Assembly: GCF_037975245.1 (NCBI RefSeq) | Contig: NC_092569.1 | Location: 35,624,668-35,688,667, forward strand | DNA length: 64,000 nt | Direction of reading: 5' to 3' | From: Apostichopus japonicus | Lineage: Eukaryota > Echinodermata > Holothuroidea > Aspidochirotida > Stichopodidae | Shown here: positions 50,301 to 62,580 of the stretch, one piece after another | How the letters are laid out: the number at the start of each line of letters is the position of its first letter | How positions within the stretch are numbered: position 1 is the stretch's first letter | Notes under the pieces: generated by a model | Databases searched by the model: none | What the model was told of the DNA's origin: nothing | What the model saw: the letters and a program-made list of their open reading frames with translations, nothing else | Translations under genes and position numbers: made by a program

Positions 50301-53300
50301 ATCAACTACTACTCAACTACCATATAGTCGAAGATATCACGACTAACATCTAATGAGGTAATCGTTATTGAATTATCGATGTAACTGTTTCGAAGCATTA
50401 TATGTGATTAGTTTTCAGCCTGCAATGGAAATTCAAAGACCAAGTAAATTGAATTTCTTTTTAACCAAGCTTCCGTAGTTATCAATCATACCCAAGTGAA
50501 ATTAAAAGACTTACGAAAACAGGCAAATCCCTTTTGTTTAAATGTACCTGAGAAAATATCGATGTGGGACGTAGGATAAAAAAGATCGAAAGTATACTAC
50601 TCAGTGGAAATCAACCTCGAAATAGATATTCGGAAATAGTTACACGATTGAAAACACAAAACGTCAAGAGCGACCATTACAAAGCTAACATTTCCAGCCA
50701 TTCAAGTTGTCAAACTGAGGTGTTAACGTTATAATACATAAGTGATATAACTTACAGAGGTTAACTCTTATTATAAGATAAATCATTAATATAAATATTA
50801 CACCTACCTGAAGATCTTCCCTCGGCACTGACGATTATCTGTGTAATAAAATATATTGACTGAATACATTACAAGACATACAGACTATTGCAGTCAACGG
50901 AAAGTAGGACAGATTCAATCTAATGTTAACCAAACCAGTTTGAGGGAAAGAACTTTTCGCAAACTGGTCCAAAATATGTTAGTTTAAGAGTAAAGTCGAT
51001 TTTTACTTTGGTCAATTCTCTGGATCACCACTTTCAATGATGTTTTTCTTTTGTCTATATTTCATATAGAATGCACAGGTCAATGATCACTTAGAGAGTA
51101 CAACTTTCTTCCATGAAACAGTATATTACTGACATTTTTCCGGTTTTACAGCCACACTGGCACATGATACGTACGTGAAGAACAAAGGCAGCTACCTGGC
51201 TGCTTCCCTAAACAGCTGTGTTGCAATTGCCTAATGCAGACATATGTTCTTTGTTCAAGTTATATTTTGACATTAAAACATTCTTTTGAAAAGTGTCATT
51301 TTACTTGTAAGGTAAGTTCATATCCAGTGTTGTATTTCTAGTGTTGTGCCGATATTGCCAATATCGGACCTGGCCGATATCCGATATTTCAATCTCAATA
51401 TCGGCCCTATACCGAAACCTACAATTTCTAAACAGACAGTTTGAATGTCAAATCGCACTATAAATCATACTTTAATACATAAAGTATCAGAAATATAGTC
51501 GCCTATCGTAAAATATTATATTGCACAACTCATAAACAGTAACCACTTGACAATTCCTTTGTGCCTATTCTATAACATTAGCCCTAACCTCTTTTTAACT
51601 GAATGATCATAGTCCCCATCAAGATGGCAACCGTTTGCTAGCATTTTGTTCTTGGAAAAACACAAGTCCATTCTTCCTCTTACTTCTGTTGAACGATTCG
51701 TTACTCTGTTTGACCCACTACGCTAACAATTTAAGCTGCAAGTCTTATACAAAATGTCGTCACATAGAGCCACGAATTTCTTAGCAAAATATGACATCGA
51801 GTTATGAATAAGACTGACTTCATGAAGAAAAGACATGAGCGTATCCTAGCTAAGAACTTTCACTACTCTTAGTGATTAACAGAACCAAAACCACAATAGT
51901 TTCTTTATTTTTTTTAACTTCCGTAAAAAGTATATTCTACCATTGGACGGCTATACTGACAACTAAGCTTAGCCAAAATTAGCATTAATCGTTAACCAAC
52001 CGAAAACAAATTGTGATACACAAACTTGATTCTCAAAATACAATCTTTTCAACAGTTATGTTCTAACAAAATGCATCTATGATACTCCTTGCAGCTTCTT
52101 AAAAGATACACAATTTTTCGAATGATCCAGTAGGGGGTGTCCAGGTGTTATAAATGTTATTCTCAGCTGAGGACTCAGATGCACTGTGCAAGTTAGTGTG
52201 ATAAGCTACTACTGTATTTATATACATAAAGTCACATAGACTTGTAAAATTTACTTTAAAGCGCTACAAAGACTGCTAAATACGTAGCGTTAGGTAGCCT
52301 GACTGGTATGCTTACAGATTATTATATCATATGAGCGGTAAATATTTTCAGAACTTGCGCCATGCTAGTTTGACCAGCTAGACAAGTTTCATAAATCACA
52401 GCAATAAACATGAAGTGGCTTTGTTGTGGGAAAGACGAAGCAAATGATCAATATCGGTTTGCCGTTATTGGCAATGAGGCTAAATTCTACCGATACAAAT
52501 ATGCAGCCGATATTGCAAATATCGGCTGATTCCGATATCAGAAACGATTATCGGCGCAACATTAGTTTTAATTGGCACTTAAGATCAGTTTATCCATTTT
52601 TTTGTTTGAAAGATATGTCATAGGCAGGATAACGATGTCAATTCCTTTCCTCCTATCCCTTATTTTTCTTGCCTTATGCTCCTTCTTATAGCATACATAG
52701 TTCTTTATAATGATGGAAAGTTGAATTTCTTCAAAGTGAAAACACTGTCACGAGCTTACTATGTACAATAGATCGTTGTACTTATTGCTAGGAATAAACT
52801 ATGCTCCATTGCAAGACAAAGAACCAACAGCATTGCACTTCGTAGTTTATGTTCATGCAGTGATAGAACGAAAACGTAAAAAAAATATATATTCCTCTGA
52901 TAAACCTGGTAAATGTTGTGGATATCACGTTTGAACTGTGCTGACCCAAAATTGCTCACGAAAATTGTTCACATACCATAATATAACGACCTTAAACTTC
53001 TTACAATCGACGAAGCACAGAAAAACGATTAAGAGCAGAAATCGGAATTGGCTCCAACAATATAGGTTATTTTCACACGTATTACACACACAAACGGTGA
53101 AAAAGGTCAAATTGGAAATCTAAAGTCCTTTTACAGAGAATAAGATCGAACTAGATTGAACTTGATCGAGTCTCCCACGGGTGGAAATTTAAGATGGAAA
53201 CTTAAGATGGAAGACATTTTGCTACTCACATTAAAACGCATGTTGTTCATGAATACTTAAATATTGGCAAAACAAATAACATGATCATTGCATATGATTG

Positions 53301-56300
53301 TGGCCCACATTTCATTATAACTGAAATCTTTACAGAAGCCCTCGAACCCTCACATGACGACAAAAATATTCTTCCTGTATATTTTTGGTTCACAGCCATT
53401 CAAACTTATATCTACGATGCAAAATGGTAGAAGTACGTTATTGCACAGCGAATGTAAGACACGCTTATTAACGCTACCTCGACAAATCTACGTAGTACAA
53501 TAAGAAGAATAGACGTTTAGCATTAAACTTGTATCTTTTATAATATGATGATCATGATAATGATGAAAATTGCAACAGAAAGGAAAGAGAAAAAGAGGAA
53601 GTTAAGGAAGAAACGAGGAATTTAATATTTCAGACCTAGTCATTCATGACCAAAATTCCATAATGTGATATTGCTCTGCCATAGGGGATAAAAATAAATA
53701 AATACTCGGCTTAAATGTGTAAAAGTATGAAGGATCGGAAGCAGCCAAAACAAATGCATTTCTGTCTTGTTTGTTAATTTCGAATAATTATGATATAAAC
53801 ATGTTAGAACAGCCGAGCATATGAATGTTCAAAGTTTATGAAATGACAATGTTTTCTGTCAAGACAAAAACACATTGTATAGCATTTCCAGTAGTGAAAT
53901 AGACAATTCTCTGAATAAACCAGGAAAAAAGCATAAGATCATTCCTGCAATTTTTGCAGTTCTCTGTTTTTTTTTTGTCTTCATCAAATTTGTGAAAATG
54001 TTTCAAAACATAGCTTGCACATGGGCGATATTATCAATAGTTTTAACACGTCTAACATGTCAAGAGTTACTTTTTGGCACGAGTTTTTATCCTTCTAGAA
54101 GAATATGGTCCTTGGGTACAGAAAATGGTATCACACTTACCTCAAGTCATAAGAAATTAAAATCTACATTTTATACTTTGCTGTTGCCAACAAAGTAAAG
54201 TACACAGTATAGTACTATCTCAACAAAGATATTGAAGCGGTCAAGGCGATTTGTTTGGGATATATCCAAGGTTTTTTGTTGTCGTCGATAAAGTTATCCA
54301 GGAAGCACAGACGTTGTGCGACGTTATTGTTGTATCTGTATGAACAATTGTGTTTATTTTAACCAAATGCTGAGTATCACATACCAATTGTTCCCTTGAA
54401 TATAATGCTCGTTCGAAAGCCACAAATTATATGATATGAAGGAATTTAATTAGATATTCTTCAACATATAAAGCGAATTATTACCATACATGGAGTAGTA
54501 ATAAATGTTATGATAATACTTTCTAGTTTTTGCAACGTGTTAGAAAAGAGACCTTTAAATAAAGTGTTATGTATTTTATGTTGTTTAATTTGTTAAAGTC
54601 TATAATCGATGTTGTTAAAGTAAAGGGAGAGTTTCCTTTGTATACTGAATTATATTACATATTACATGTAAACGATATAAGAAATGTTAAGTTATATACT
54701 ACACCAAATAGCCACATCACGAAGGGAGGGTGTGAGTCGGGTATAGGAGGGAGTCATTGAGGGCAGAGAAGAATTGTTGAATTCAAATTGAGACTATTAA
54801 ACGTTACAAGGAAGTTTACATGATCAACAACTGGTGTGGAAATCAAAGTAAACTACAATATTTGTGATTAGAGAATTAACAGATAACTTAAAGGATCATG
54901 AATGTCTTTCTTTCTCGTAGTAGTTTATTTCCAGGTTGAACAGTTGTTTTTGTATTACTTTGAGTACACAAATACTAATGAAACATCTTACTACTCTCTA
55001 TTTTTAGTATGATTTTATAACGTCTATTCTATTGGAAAGAGCCTTCCAATCCACTTAATCTTCTAGTTTATTAAATTAAGGATCGTGTAATAACATTATC
55101 ATTTGAGAACAAGCTCTTACAATACTATCAGTTGTAATTATTTCACTAAATTGCTAATGCTTTCTAGACGTAAACGTCATTGCACATTTTATTATAATAA
55201 AGCGACAGTTAAATTCGAAATACTCAGTTAAACATATCGCACACATTCGACAAACAATACGATTCTTTACAGGTGTTTCATTTTAACTCACAAGAATCAA
55301 AACAGAAGTTAAAACAGTGTGCAATGTTCATAAAAGTAACTTAAACGAAAAGTTATTTTATTGCTTCTTAAATTAATTAATTAAATGCCATATGAGCATA
55401 TTTAGGGATGTGCACATTTTTTGTTGCTGTTTTAGTTAGCTAACGATATATAAAAAATATCTCAATTTAGTTCCCCATTCACAATAAAAATCGTATTTCT
55501 TCCTTTCAATTAACGTATTATCTTGGCATTGTAAAACGACATTAAACTCTGAGTCGGTATCAAGGATTTACGTTTAGTCAAGTTATATTACTTCTCGAAA
55601 AAATAATTGGGGAAATCAATATTATTTAACTGTCGCTTTAAAAGGCTTGTGACTGAGATTTTTCTTTACAAACTTTATCATTTTAAATAAAATTAATGAA
55701 CATGTCTTACATTTATTCTGCTCTAATATCCATCATATTTAAACAACGGAGTGTTGGGATTAAATTCCCTAGGAATATCTAACAATATATAGCCTAACTG
55801 AAGGAAATGAAAACACGAAAAGAGAGCAAAAAATGGAAGCTAGCCACTAAAATCGCCGGAGAAATTTTCATGATCGCGTATATCATACCATTCTTTTCAG
55901 TGCCTGCAAAATAGCATTTGTTATTTTCTTCTAGTCCTTTATCTTTGATTATTCGTTCTGAAATAAATCCGTGTAACTTAATTTTTTTTATTTTCAGCAT
56001 TACTTTTGTACATTTCACTTTTTTTAGTTTCCATGGATTAGTTTTAAATTAGATTGACGTGTACACCAGTTGGATTTATTGTTATTCAACTTTGTGTCCT
56101 TGAATATGTACATGTACAAGAATCGTGATCTTAATATGATATTTTCAAAATACATTTCAAAGTACCTTTATTTTTTGTTGCAGACTGTTTGTTTAAACTT
56201 TGGCACACATATAACAATATATTTTAAAGATATCTCTATGAACATGTGAAGGAAGTAAATATTTAGGTGCTCTTTAGAAATTTAAATCTGAAAAGGTCAC

Positions 56301-57656
56301 GTTTTGATGATTGTTTGCAACAATATAATCAAACTTAAAAATGAGTATTTTTTTCATATTTGATTAAACCTGAACCACCCTTTCAAGTAATAGATATCTT
56401 ATTTAAAGGATGTACCTTGTCATGATAGTTTTGTTCAATGTATATATTTACCCAACTGTTCACTATTTGAAATGGAAGTTAATAAAGCATCTTTGTGACT
56501 GGATTATCATATAGAAATATTTTGGTTTTGATTCGTTAACGCAGATGTTGCTTTAATGTATATATAAGGATAACTTGAACAAAGACGAGAAATAAAATGT
56601 CTGTTCGGAAATCATATCAAAATAACAGAGCTGAAAAAGGAAGTTGCCTTTATGAAGGTGAAAAGTCAAATTATTCGTATGTAATTTATATCAAAAAATA
56701 AAAACAAGGCATTATAACAAATGAAAACAAATGATTGAAAACATTTAACGATACACAAAGTACCGAATATTGCTCTGTATAAAGAGGGAATCTCATGATT
56801 GGATTTTTAACAAGGAGAAAATTTAACTCATGAATCTAACAATAAAAAAAAAAAATTAAAGTTTAGTTTTCAGTATCGCTGAAATAAATGAATTTCTGTT
56901 TTTAGTTATCGTACTCGTAGCCCAAATTATGGAGTATAAACTTATGAACTAGAATTATCTACAAGTGTATTTTAGCTCACTAATTCATAATATGAATTGG
57001 GTGCTGTAACGTGTTGGTATGTATCTGTGAAAGGTGGGGTTAGCTATTGGAGGGAAACCTTGTAAACTGACGTGCTGTAAAATATATGTGGGGAGCGATA
57101 TGCTCATAAATTTGAAAAGAGATTACTTTTTCCTGGCCATATCACGAAACTTAATTGACTTTTAAAAATTGGTGTGTAACGAAAACACGTTTGAGATGTA
57201 TTAATTAGCTTTTCTTTTAAGGATTTTATATGTGGACAAATTTTTAAGAATACTGTATTTAATCAAAGAAGAACCGATTAGATGTAATCTTTTGTTTTTA
57301 TTCCAATATATGTGGTTAAATTAAAGACGTTTTGTTATTTTTCGAAACACTGCTGTCCTTTCTCGAAGTTAACATTTCTGAATATTTTAAATTGATAGTC
57401 TTCTAACTGAAATTTATCAGGATTTTTTATCGATACATTCCTCATTCTTCGAAGACACTTCACTTTGTCACATAATTCAATATCAACAGAGTTAGCTCAA
57501 TAACACATTGACGCAACTTATTTTAATTTCGAAACAGAAGATATTCAATAGAGTAATAAATAAAGTATATTGAATAAAAGAAACACTTACCATTTCTGTT
57601 GCAAACGAGCTCCAAATCGTCAAAACAGTCAAAAAAACGTTGAAACACTTCTCCAT
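44316..57656 (-). CDS. Gene C: FReD(partial)-TIL-EGF-FReD secreted protein, stop codon in last exon
   Basis: Minus-strand exons: 57656-57591 signal peptide ([19 protein letters not shown]); 50838-50808 a 31-bp micro-exon; 49929-49757 FReD-1 start ([16 protein letters not shown]); 49373-49109 FReD-1 centre ([37 protein letters not shown]); 48241-48030 TIL domain ([28 protein letters not shown]); 47217-46912 EGF-like ([12 protein letters not shown]) plus FReD-2 start ([19 protein letters not shown]); 46644-46383 FReD-2 centre ([30 protein letters not shown]); 44674-44316 FReD-2 end ([23 protein letters not shown]). Phases fit at each junction (0,1,0,1,0,0,1). FReD-1 has no C-terminal exon, so it lacks the Ca2+ site and ligand pocket. 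An in-frame TAA at 44492-44490 ends the product at 499 aa; without it the frame runs to TAG at 44318-44316 (557 codons). The 6.7-kb first intron makes the link to the signal exon the least certain part. Confidence 0.75.
46276..46306. repeat. T-run followed by G-run in a gene C intron
   Basis: About 21 T then about 9 G. Confidence 0.8.
47378..47960. repeat. Diverged tandem duplication in a gene C intron
   Basis: GAAGCCAACTCCGATGTAGG occurs at about 47387 and 47730, and both are followed in order by related blocks (CGGCTTATTGCGACTATA / CGGCCTATCGCGACTATA; GTGTCAGGCGTATGAG / GTGTCAGGTTTATAAG; CCCGACTAAACGTAA / CCTGACTAAATGTAA). The unit is about 340 bp. Frames here are not genes. Confidence 0.75.
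50000..50230. repeat. Interspersed repeat end with GCGC motif and ATT tail
   Basis: Contains GTAAAGCTCTTTGAAACC, AAAAGCGCTACATTAA and an ATT-rich tail, a pattern typical of dispersed repeats in marine invertebrates. Family not named. Confidence 0.4.
51339..52566. mobile_element. hAT-like non-autonomous DNA transposon
   Basis: The left end TAGTGTTGTGCCGATATTG and the right end (reverse complement CTAATGTTGCGCCGATAATC) form imperfect terminal inverted repeats. Both ends are followed inward by clusters of CCGATAT/ATATCGG words. About 1.2 kb with no transposase frame. The terminal sequence style is that of hAT elements; I could not establish an 8-bp target duplication by eye. Confidence 0.6.
53998..54198 (+). 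CDS. Possible small secreted protein, 66 aa (hypothetical)
   Basis: The plus-strand frame from the ATG at 53998 starts [20 protein letters not shown], which looks like a signal peptide ending in a small-residue/Cys region, then a basic stretch and a stop at 54196-54198. The frame is open further upstream to an ATG at 53875. It lies in intron 1 of gene C on the opposite strand. No family is recognised, no splice context is obvious, and chance is a real possibility in AT-rich DNA. Confidence 0.2.
   Translation: MFQNIACTWAILSIVLTRLTCQELLFGTSFYPSRRIWSLGTENGITLTSSHKKLKSTFYTLLLPTK
54199..55197. other. Non-coding part of gene C intron 1
   Basis: AT-rich, no supported gene or repeat. Confidence 0.4.
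55198..55640. mobile_element. MITE with 17-bp perfect terminal inverted repeats
   Basis: TAAAGCGACAGTTAAAT at 55198-55214 is the exact reverse complement of 55624-55640. The 443-bp interior is AT-rich and non-coding. TA at each outer end could be a TA target duplication as in Tc1/mariner-type MITEs; this is inference. Confidence 0.65.
55641..57590. other. Non-coding part of gene C intron 1
   Basis: AT-rich; no supported gene, RNA or repeat was recognised. Confidence 0.4.
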
Positions 57657-59339
57657 GATTTCGAGTTTGTATAAATGACATGCGAAAATATATTCGATGA
57701 AGTGCAAGATGGCAAATGACACAGGGTATCTATTCAGGGGGTGTCCAACACCTTATTGAAGTGACCGTAGTAGTATGGATGTCCATTAATGCCATCATTT
57801 TATTTAAAATATGATTTGGTGAACAGCTTTTACAAATGTGCTGCACATCTATAGTATTATTGGCTTGTGTGTAAAGAAGACTATTCGACATGCGCAATCC
57901 AACTTATTTTTCTTTGTACAGCTATTTATATCTTGAATTTCAGTCAATACTGCAGTAAGCTTCAGTTGCATAATGTTGAATTGTCCTTGTTCCGATCACT
58001 ACAGCATAAAACCAACTGTATACTTATTGACTATCGTGCTACTACTTCCAATGACAGCAACGGTATTGTAATTCAATACATGTAAATTTATGTGGTTTTT
58101 AAAACGAATATCAATTACGATGATCACTTTTAATCTATAATACATTTAGTGTGGTTCATGTTAAAGGTTCTGTAGTTGTGTGTCCAAAGACGTCAATGCT
58201 ACTAAGCTGATGAAATTAACAGGAATGTTGATTTACTTGTTCTGGTTAAGCTGCGATTATCGATATTTTTAAGAAACATTTATGAGTGATTATTTTTGCT
58301 AAGTTACTTCGCTTTTGGTTGGAAGGCAAAATTAAAGCACCATCGAAAGGACAGGAAGTGATACTTTTAATTAGCACTATATTACATGCATGAACTAGTA
58401 CAAAACATCTTATATACCGTGAAATGTACGGTATGATCTGTGCTACACTATTAATATGTATGTATTAATATCTTATGAATACAGTTTGGAACATTCGAAG
58501 TTTGTCAGTGGTATGCTATATGAACAATACTTCCTTGTTTATGATGTCTACGTCACAACCTGTTTGCGGAATCAAATATCCTCACATCTGATTGAATAAA
58601 CATGTCAGCTGTTTCACTGGACCTTGACTAATTTGTTTATTAACTGTAAGAATTACAACAATAATGACTGTAAATTATAAAGAAACTCTTTTTTATTTAA
58701 AGGAGCTTGTTTTGACCTATGAAAAGGTAAACATTTTAAATGAAATTTATATCTGTTAACCAGCAGAGACGTAGCTAGAGTTTATTTGGATGCGTAGAGC
58801 TATTTTATATAGGTGTAGGCATAAGTGCTTAATTTTACAGTGACACCCATTTCTCAGGGGCCCGGGGGTTGGCTACCAGCAGTTTCAGCCAACGGAGACA
58901 CTGCCAGTAATGATTTACATGAATAAATATATTAGTACCAGTATGCCTACGCCATTCTATTATTCAGCTGACAGTGGCATAGCAAGAGGTAGAGGAAAAG
59001 CTGTCCCTGCCACACACACAAAACATTTCATGGACGAAAACTGGGACGGCAAAGAAAATTAACCAAATAAATATAAATAGCTATCATATACGATACTGGA
59101 TAGGTTACTTTATGTTACAGCACGGTGTTAAGTGCTTCTAAGAAGGCTTCTCTCTTTAGCGATATGCCTTATAAGCATATAAAGAGGTTTCTCTTAACAG
59201 GTTAACTTTGAGTCAGTAATTGATACTTCTAGACAAAGTTCCGTGAGTCGAACTACAATGGATTTTCGTCTTTAATAAAAGGTCACTGAGAAAGGAGATA
59301 CATGCCAATCCCCGCCTTCATGTCCAATTATATGTTTTA
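57657..59339. other. Upstream region of gene C and spacer
   Basis: Contains the gene C upstream sequence; no conserved match to the gene A/D promoter was seen. The patch near 58764-58880 (GACGTAGCTAGAG, then a GC-rich stretch) may be a transposon end. Otherwise nothing recognised. Confidence 0.35.
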
Positions 59340-60763
59340 AATGTTTTATGTATTCAATATATTCAAGGCCTTAGCCACAGGGACCATAGGAATACGAACT
59401 TGGCCAACCCCCCCCCCCCCCATCTTCCCCTCGAAAGTTTCTAGCAAATGGTTAACAAATGTTATAACACCCGAAAGCAAATGTATTTAATATATAATGA
59501 AAATGATAGCATCTTTGCTTCTAAACACCCTTACCGAGACAAAATTCTCTCAAAGGTGAGGGGACGCTCCTCCCCTTAAGCCCCACCCCTCTCTTAAGAT
59601 CTCTCCCTAGTACGGACGTCCACCTAAAATTTGAATTAAATTTCTACAGAATATATACATGGCATACTGCCATTACAATGCAATTCAAGTACTCCACATT
59701 TACATTTCAATCTGTGTTTTATTGACCTTTGACTTGGAGTACATTATTTTGGTAATGACATATTGTTATAACTAACTAAACAAATCTCCTCCCTAAGTTC
59801 CCCAACTCCAAACTCCTGCAAATGTTTTGAGTAAATGTTGCATCATTTTATTCAAGAAGTTAGTGAACTAGAAGCTACAGTGATTATAATTTATGAATGG
59901 GGGTGGCTGAAAGCTTTATGCCAGAAAGAAGATGCTTAATTAATCTACTGTACTTACCCAATGTACTGGCAGGTAAAACAACTGTTTGCAGTTTGATAGT
60001 CTTATAGGTTACAAAGTTCACATCATTTATAATACATCTTAATGTTAGTCATCTTTCAGATCGTTATCATAGATCGTATCATAAATATTTCCTTTTTATC
60101 ATAAACCAGTTGTAAGCAACGGAAGAAGATGTTTTGGAGCGTGAGAAGCAAAGGGTAGAAGGAATCACTCCAACTGAGTGAGAAGGAAGGCATAAATCAA
60201 TTAAAACAGGATCTCTGACCGTTTCCATCTGAGTGAAAGAAGGTATTTCTTTCTATCTTAAAAGATCACAGAAAGCCAGCAAACACACCGAGTGAATTTG
60301 TTTGAAGACGGAGCTGGATAAGTGATTGAATTCAACGTTTCAACTTGGCCCGTTTCGCAGAATGAAAAACCATGAATAAGGGGAAAAAATTTACTTGTTG
60401 AATTAAAAAAAATAATAATAATAGGAAAATATCGACAAACGTTTCAAACGTTGGTCAAGGCTATTTATAGTACTGGTAGGTATAGTGACAATAATTGGTC
60501 CTGGCTTGTGGGCAGGTCAGCACTTTGCTTAGGCTGCGGCTATGTCGGTAGTTGCTATGGAAGCAATAGTGAAGTATATAGTGCTAGTACACGAAGAGCA
60601 TACGTTATTCCCAGCTTACAAACTGGATTGAAAATGGTCACCTATCTATCGTGATATCTTGCCGTGACATAGGTAACCATTTTTAATCCAATTTGCAAGT
60701 TAAGGAATAATAGATGCCCTTCGTGTACTAATATTATTCTTTAATATTCCTTGTATATCTATA

Positions 60764-61110
60764 TACAATTTAAATCGAGATATTCGAAATTTAACTCGAG
60801 ATATCTGCAATTAATTTCAAATATCTCAAATTAAGTTGAAGAAATCTCTAATCATTTCAGATATCTCCAATTCAACTTGAGATATCAGAAATTGCATTTT
60901 CGATATCTTGAATTTTATTTAAGATATCTCAAATTGATTTTAAGATATCAAGGCTAATGAAAGATATCAAAATGGAACATTATTTAAAATCCTCGAATTG
61001 AATTCGAGAAATCAGAATTGAATTCAAGATATCAAAAATTGAATTAGAGATATAAAAGAATTCGAATTTGAGATATCCAAAATACAATTCAAGATATCAA
61101 GAGTTGAATT
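60764..61110. repeat. Degenerate GATATC/GAATTC palindromic array, copy 2
   Basis: Same array as 38158-38520, with the same order of words and few substitutions. Confidence 0.7.
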
Positions 61111-62105
61111 AGAGATATTGTTAATGAAGTCTGCAAGTAAGGATAAGAAAGCTAAGTATAATGTCCTGGATAGCTTAAGGGGATTACAAAGCTGGGATTA
61201 CTTAGACGAGTAAAGACTTGCTAATAGGATTAAAGGATGAAGCTAGAGATGAGGAGAGGGGTTTAGGGCAGTTGGGCTGTGGCTTTTGTGAGGTGAAGAG
61301 CGAAGGTATTAACGAGAGACAAGGAAAGGGAGAAGCCGAGGTAGTGTGAGACGATAACGGTGATAAGGTTTGAAGGTAGCAGAGTTTGTTGATGAAGGCT
61401 GGATGTTTTGTGATTATGAAAGGAAGCAGTGGCATTTTGTGGAGTCCGATAAAAAAAGAAGAAAAGCATCGAATAACATTGTCCTTAACTTATTAAACCA
61501 AACTACGTAATTACATGGTGGTGCCGGTTTAAAAGAAGAAATGCCTCGGTGTTTGCCGACTGCCATTGTGATAAATCCGCTACCAGCTAAAAGTCAATGA
61601 CATTCAAAAAGATATAACTTTAGCTAATGTGTTAGTCATTCAGACAATTTGTTAATTTAACAGAAAATAGGTAAAAACACAGGAAACTTGGGCGAAACGG
61701 ATGGATGGTAATCTTTTCAGAAAACATCTGAAGAAGCAAGATCCCGAAGGTATGTAACGACATCATACAACCGCATAGTGGTGGAGCTGATTGTACGGTG
61801 GAGATCATTCAATGCCCAATTATGGAGGCAGAGTTGTCCGTTTAAAAACAAGCTGTTACATAAATATGCATATGCATATCAAGGTGGAAGAAGTCATTGT
61901 TTTTGGTGGCAAGAAGAAGAAAGAAAAATATAGAATACAGACAGCAACCAACTATGACAGCTGAGGCACTTTTATAGATTTCTTTGAGGAGTTCTTCTTG
62001 GACACTTTCTCGCTGAAACTGTGGTGGAGATCGCACATACATTAAGGTTGTAAACCGTTATTTATTGATAATTGCTATTTCATATTCTCCATTTAAGGGT
62101 GCATC

Positions 62106-62580
62106 ATGTATAATTTAAGATCAGAGAAAAGTGAATTGAAAATGAACACGACAGATAAAAGGGAGGACCAAACTTGTCCACCAGGGATACCTGAAGGTCT
62201 TCCAAAAGAAATGTGGATAAACTACTTACTAGAGATGCGTAAGGTAGAAGCACAAATTGAAATAGAAAAATGTAAACAAAATCATGAAATAGAAAACAAA
62301 AGTCCGAACAAGACCATGAACTGAACAAGGCTAAAGTAGAGGCAGATACAGAAGTAAAACTAAAGCAACTTCAGATAGAGAACGAAACTGCCAAAGTTCA
62401 AGTGAACCCAACGTATAAGTGGCAAGTGGTGAAAGTGTAAATTTGATGAAGGTGCCTCGTCTGCATGAGAATGAAGATGCTGATGTATATATCTTAGAGG
62501 TTTTGAAATGTTAGCAGAAACAAACAAGTGGGATAAATCACAGTGGGTAATATTTTTGGTTATTTGGTTTTCATACATTA
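62106..62580 (+). pseudogene. Gag-like (SCAN-like) retrotransposon remnant, copy 2
   Basis: Opens with MYNLRSEKSELKMNTTDKRE and runs 72 codons (GIPEGLPKEMWINYLLEMRK), then a frameshift leads into KAKVEADTEVKLKQLQIENE, and another frame holds EMLAETNKWDKSQWVIFL before the homology ends. Better preserved than copy 1 at the start, but still broken. Confidence 0.6.

Noticed and set aside
61202-61469. Pro/Ser-rich minus-strand frames repeated at 38645-38968
   Set aside because: Both occur only because the large repeat is duplicated; no motif, and frame-disrupting differences between copies do not look selected.
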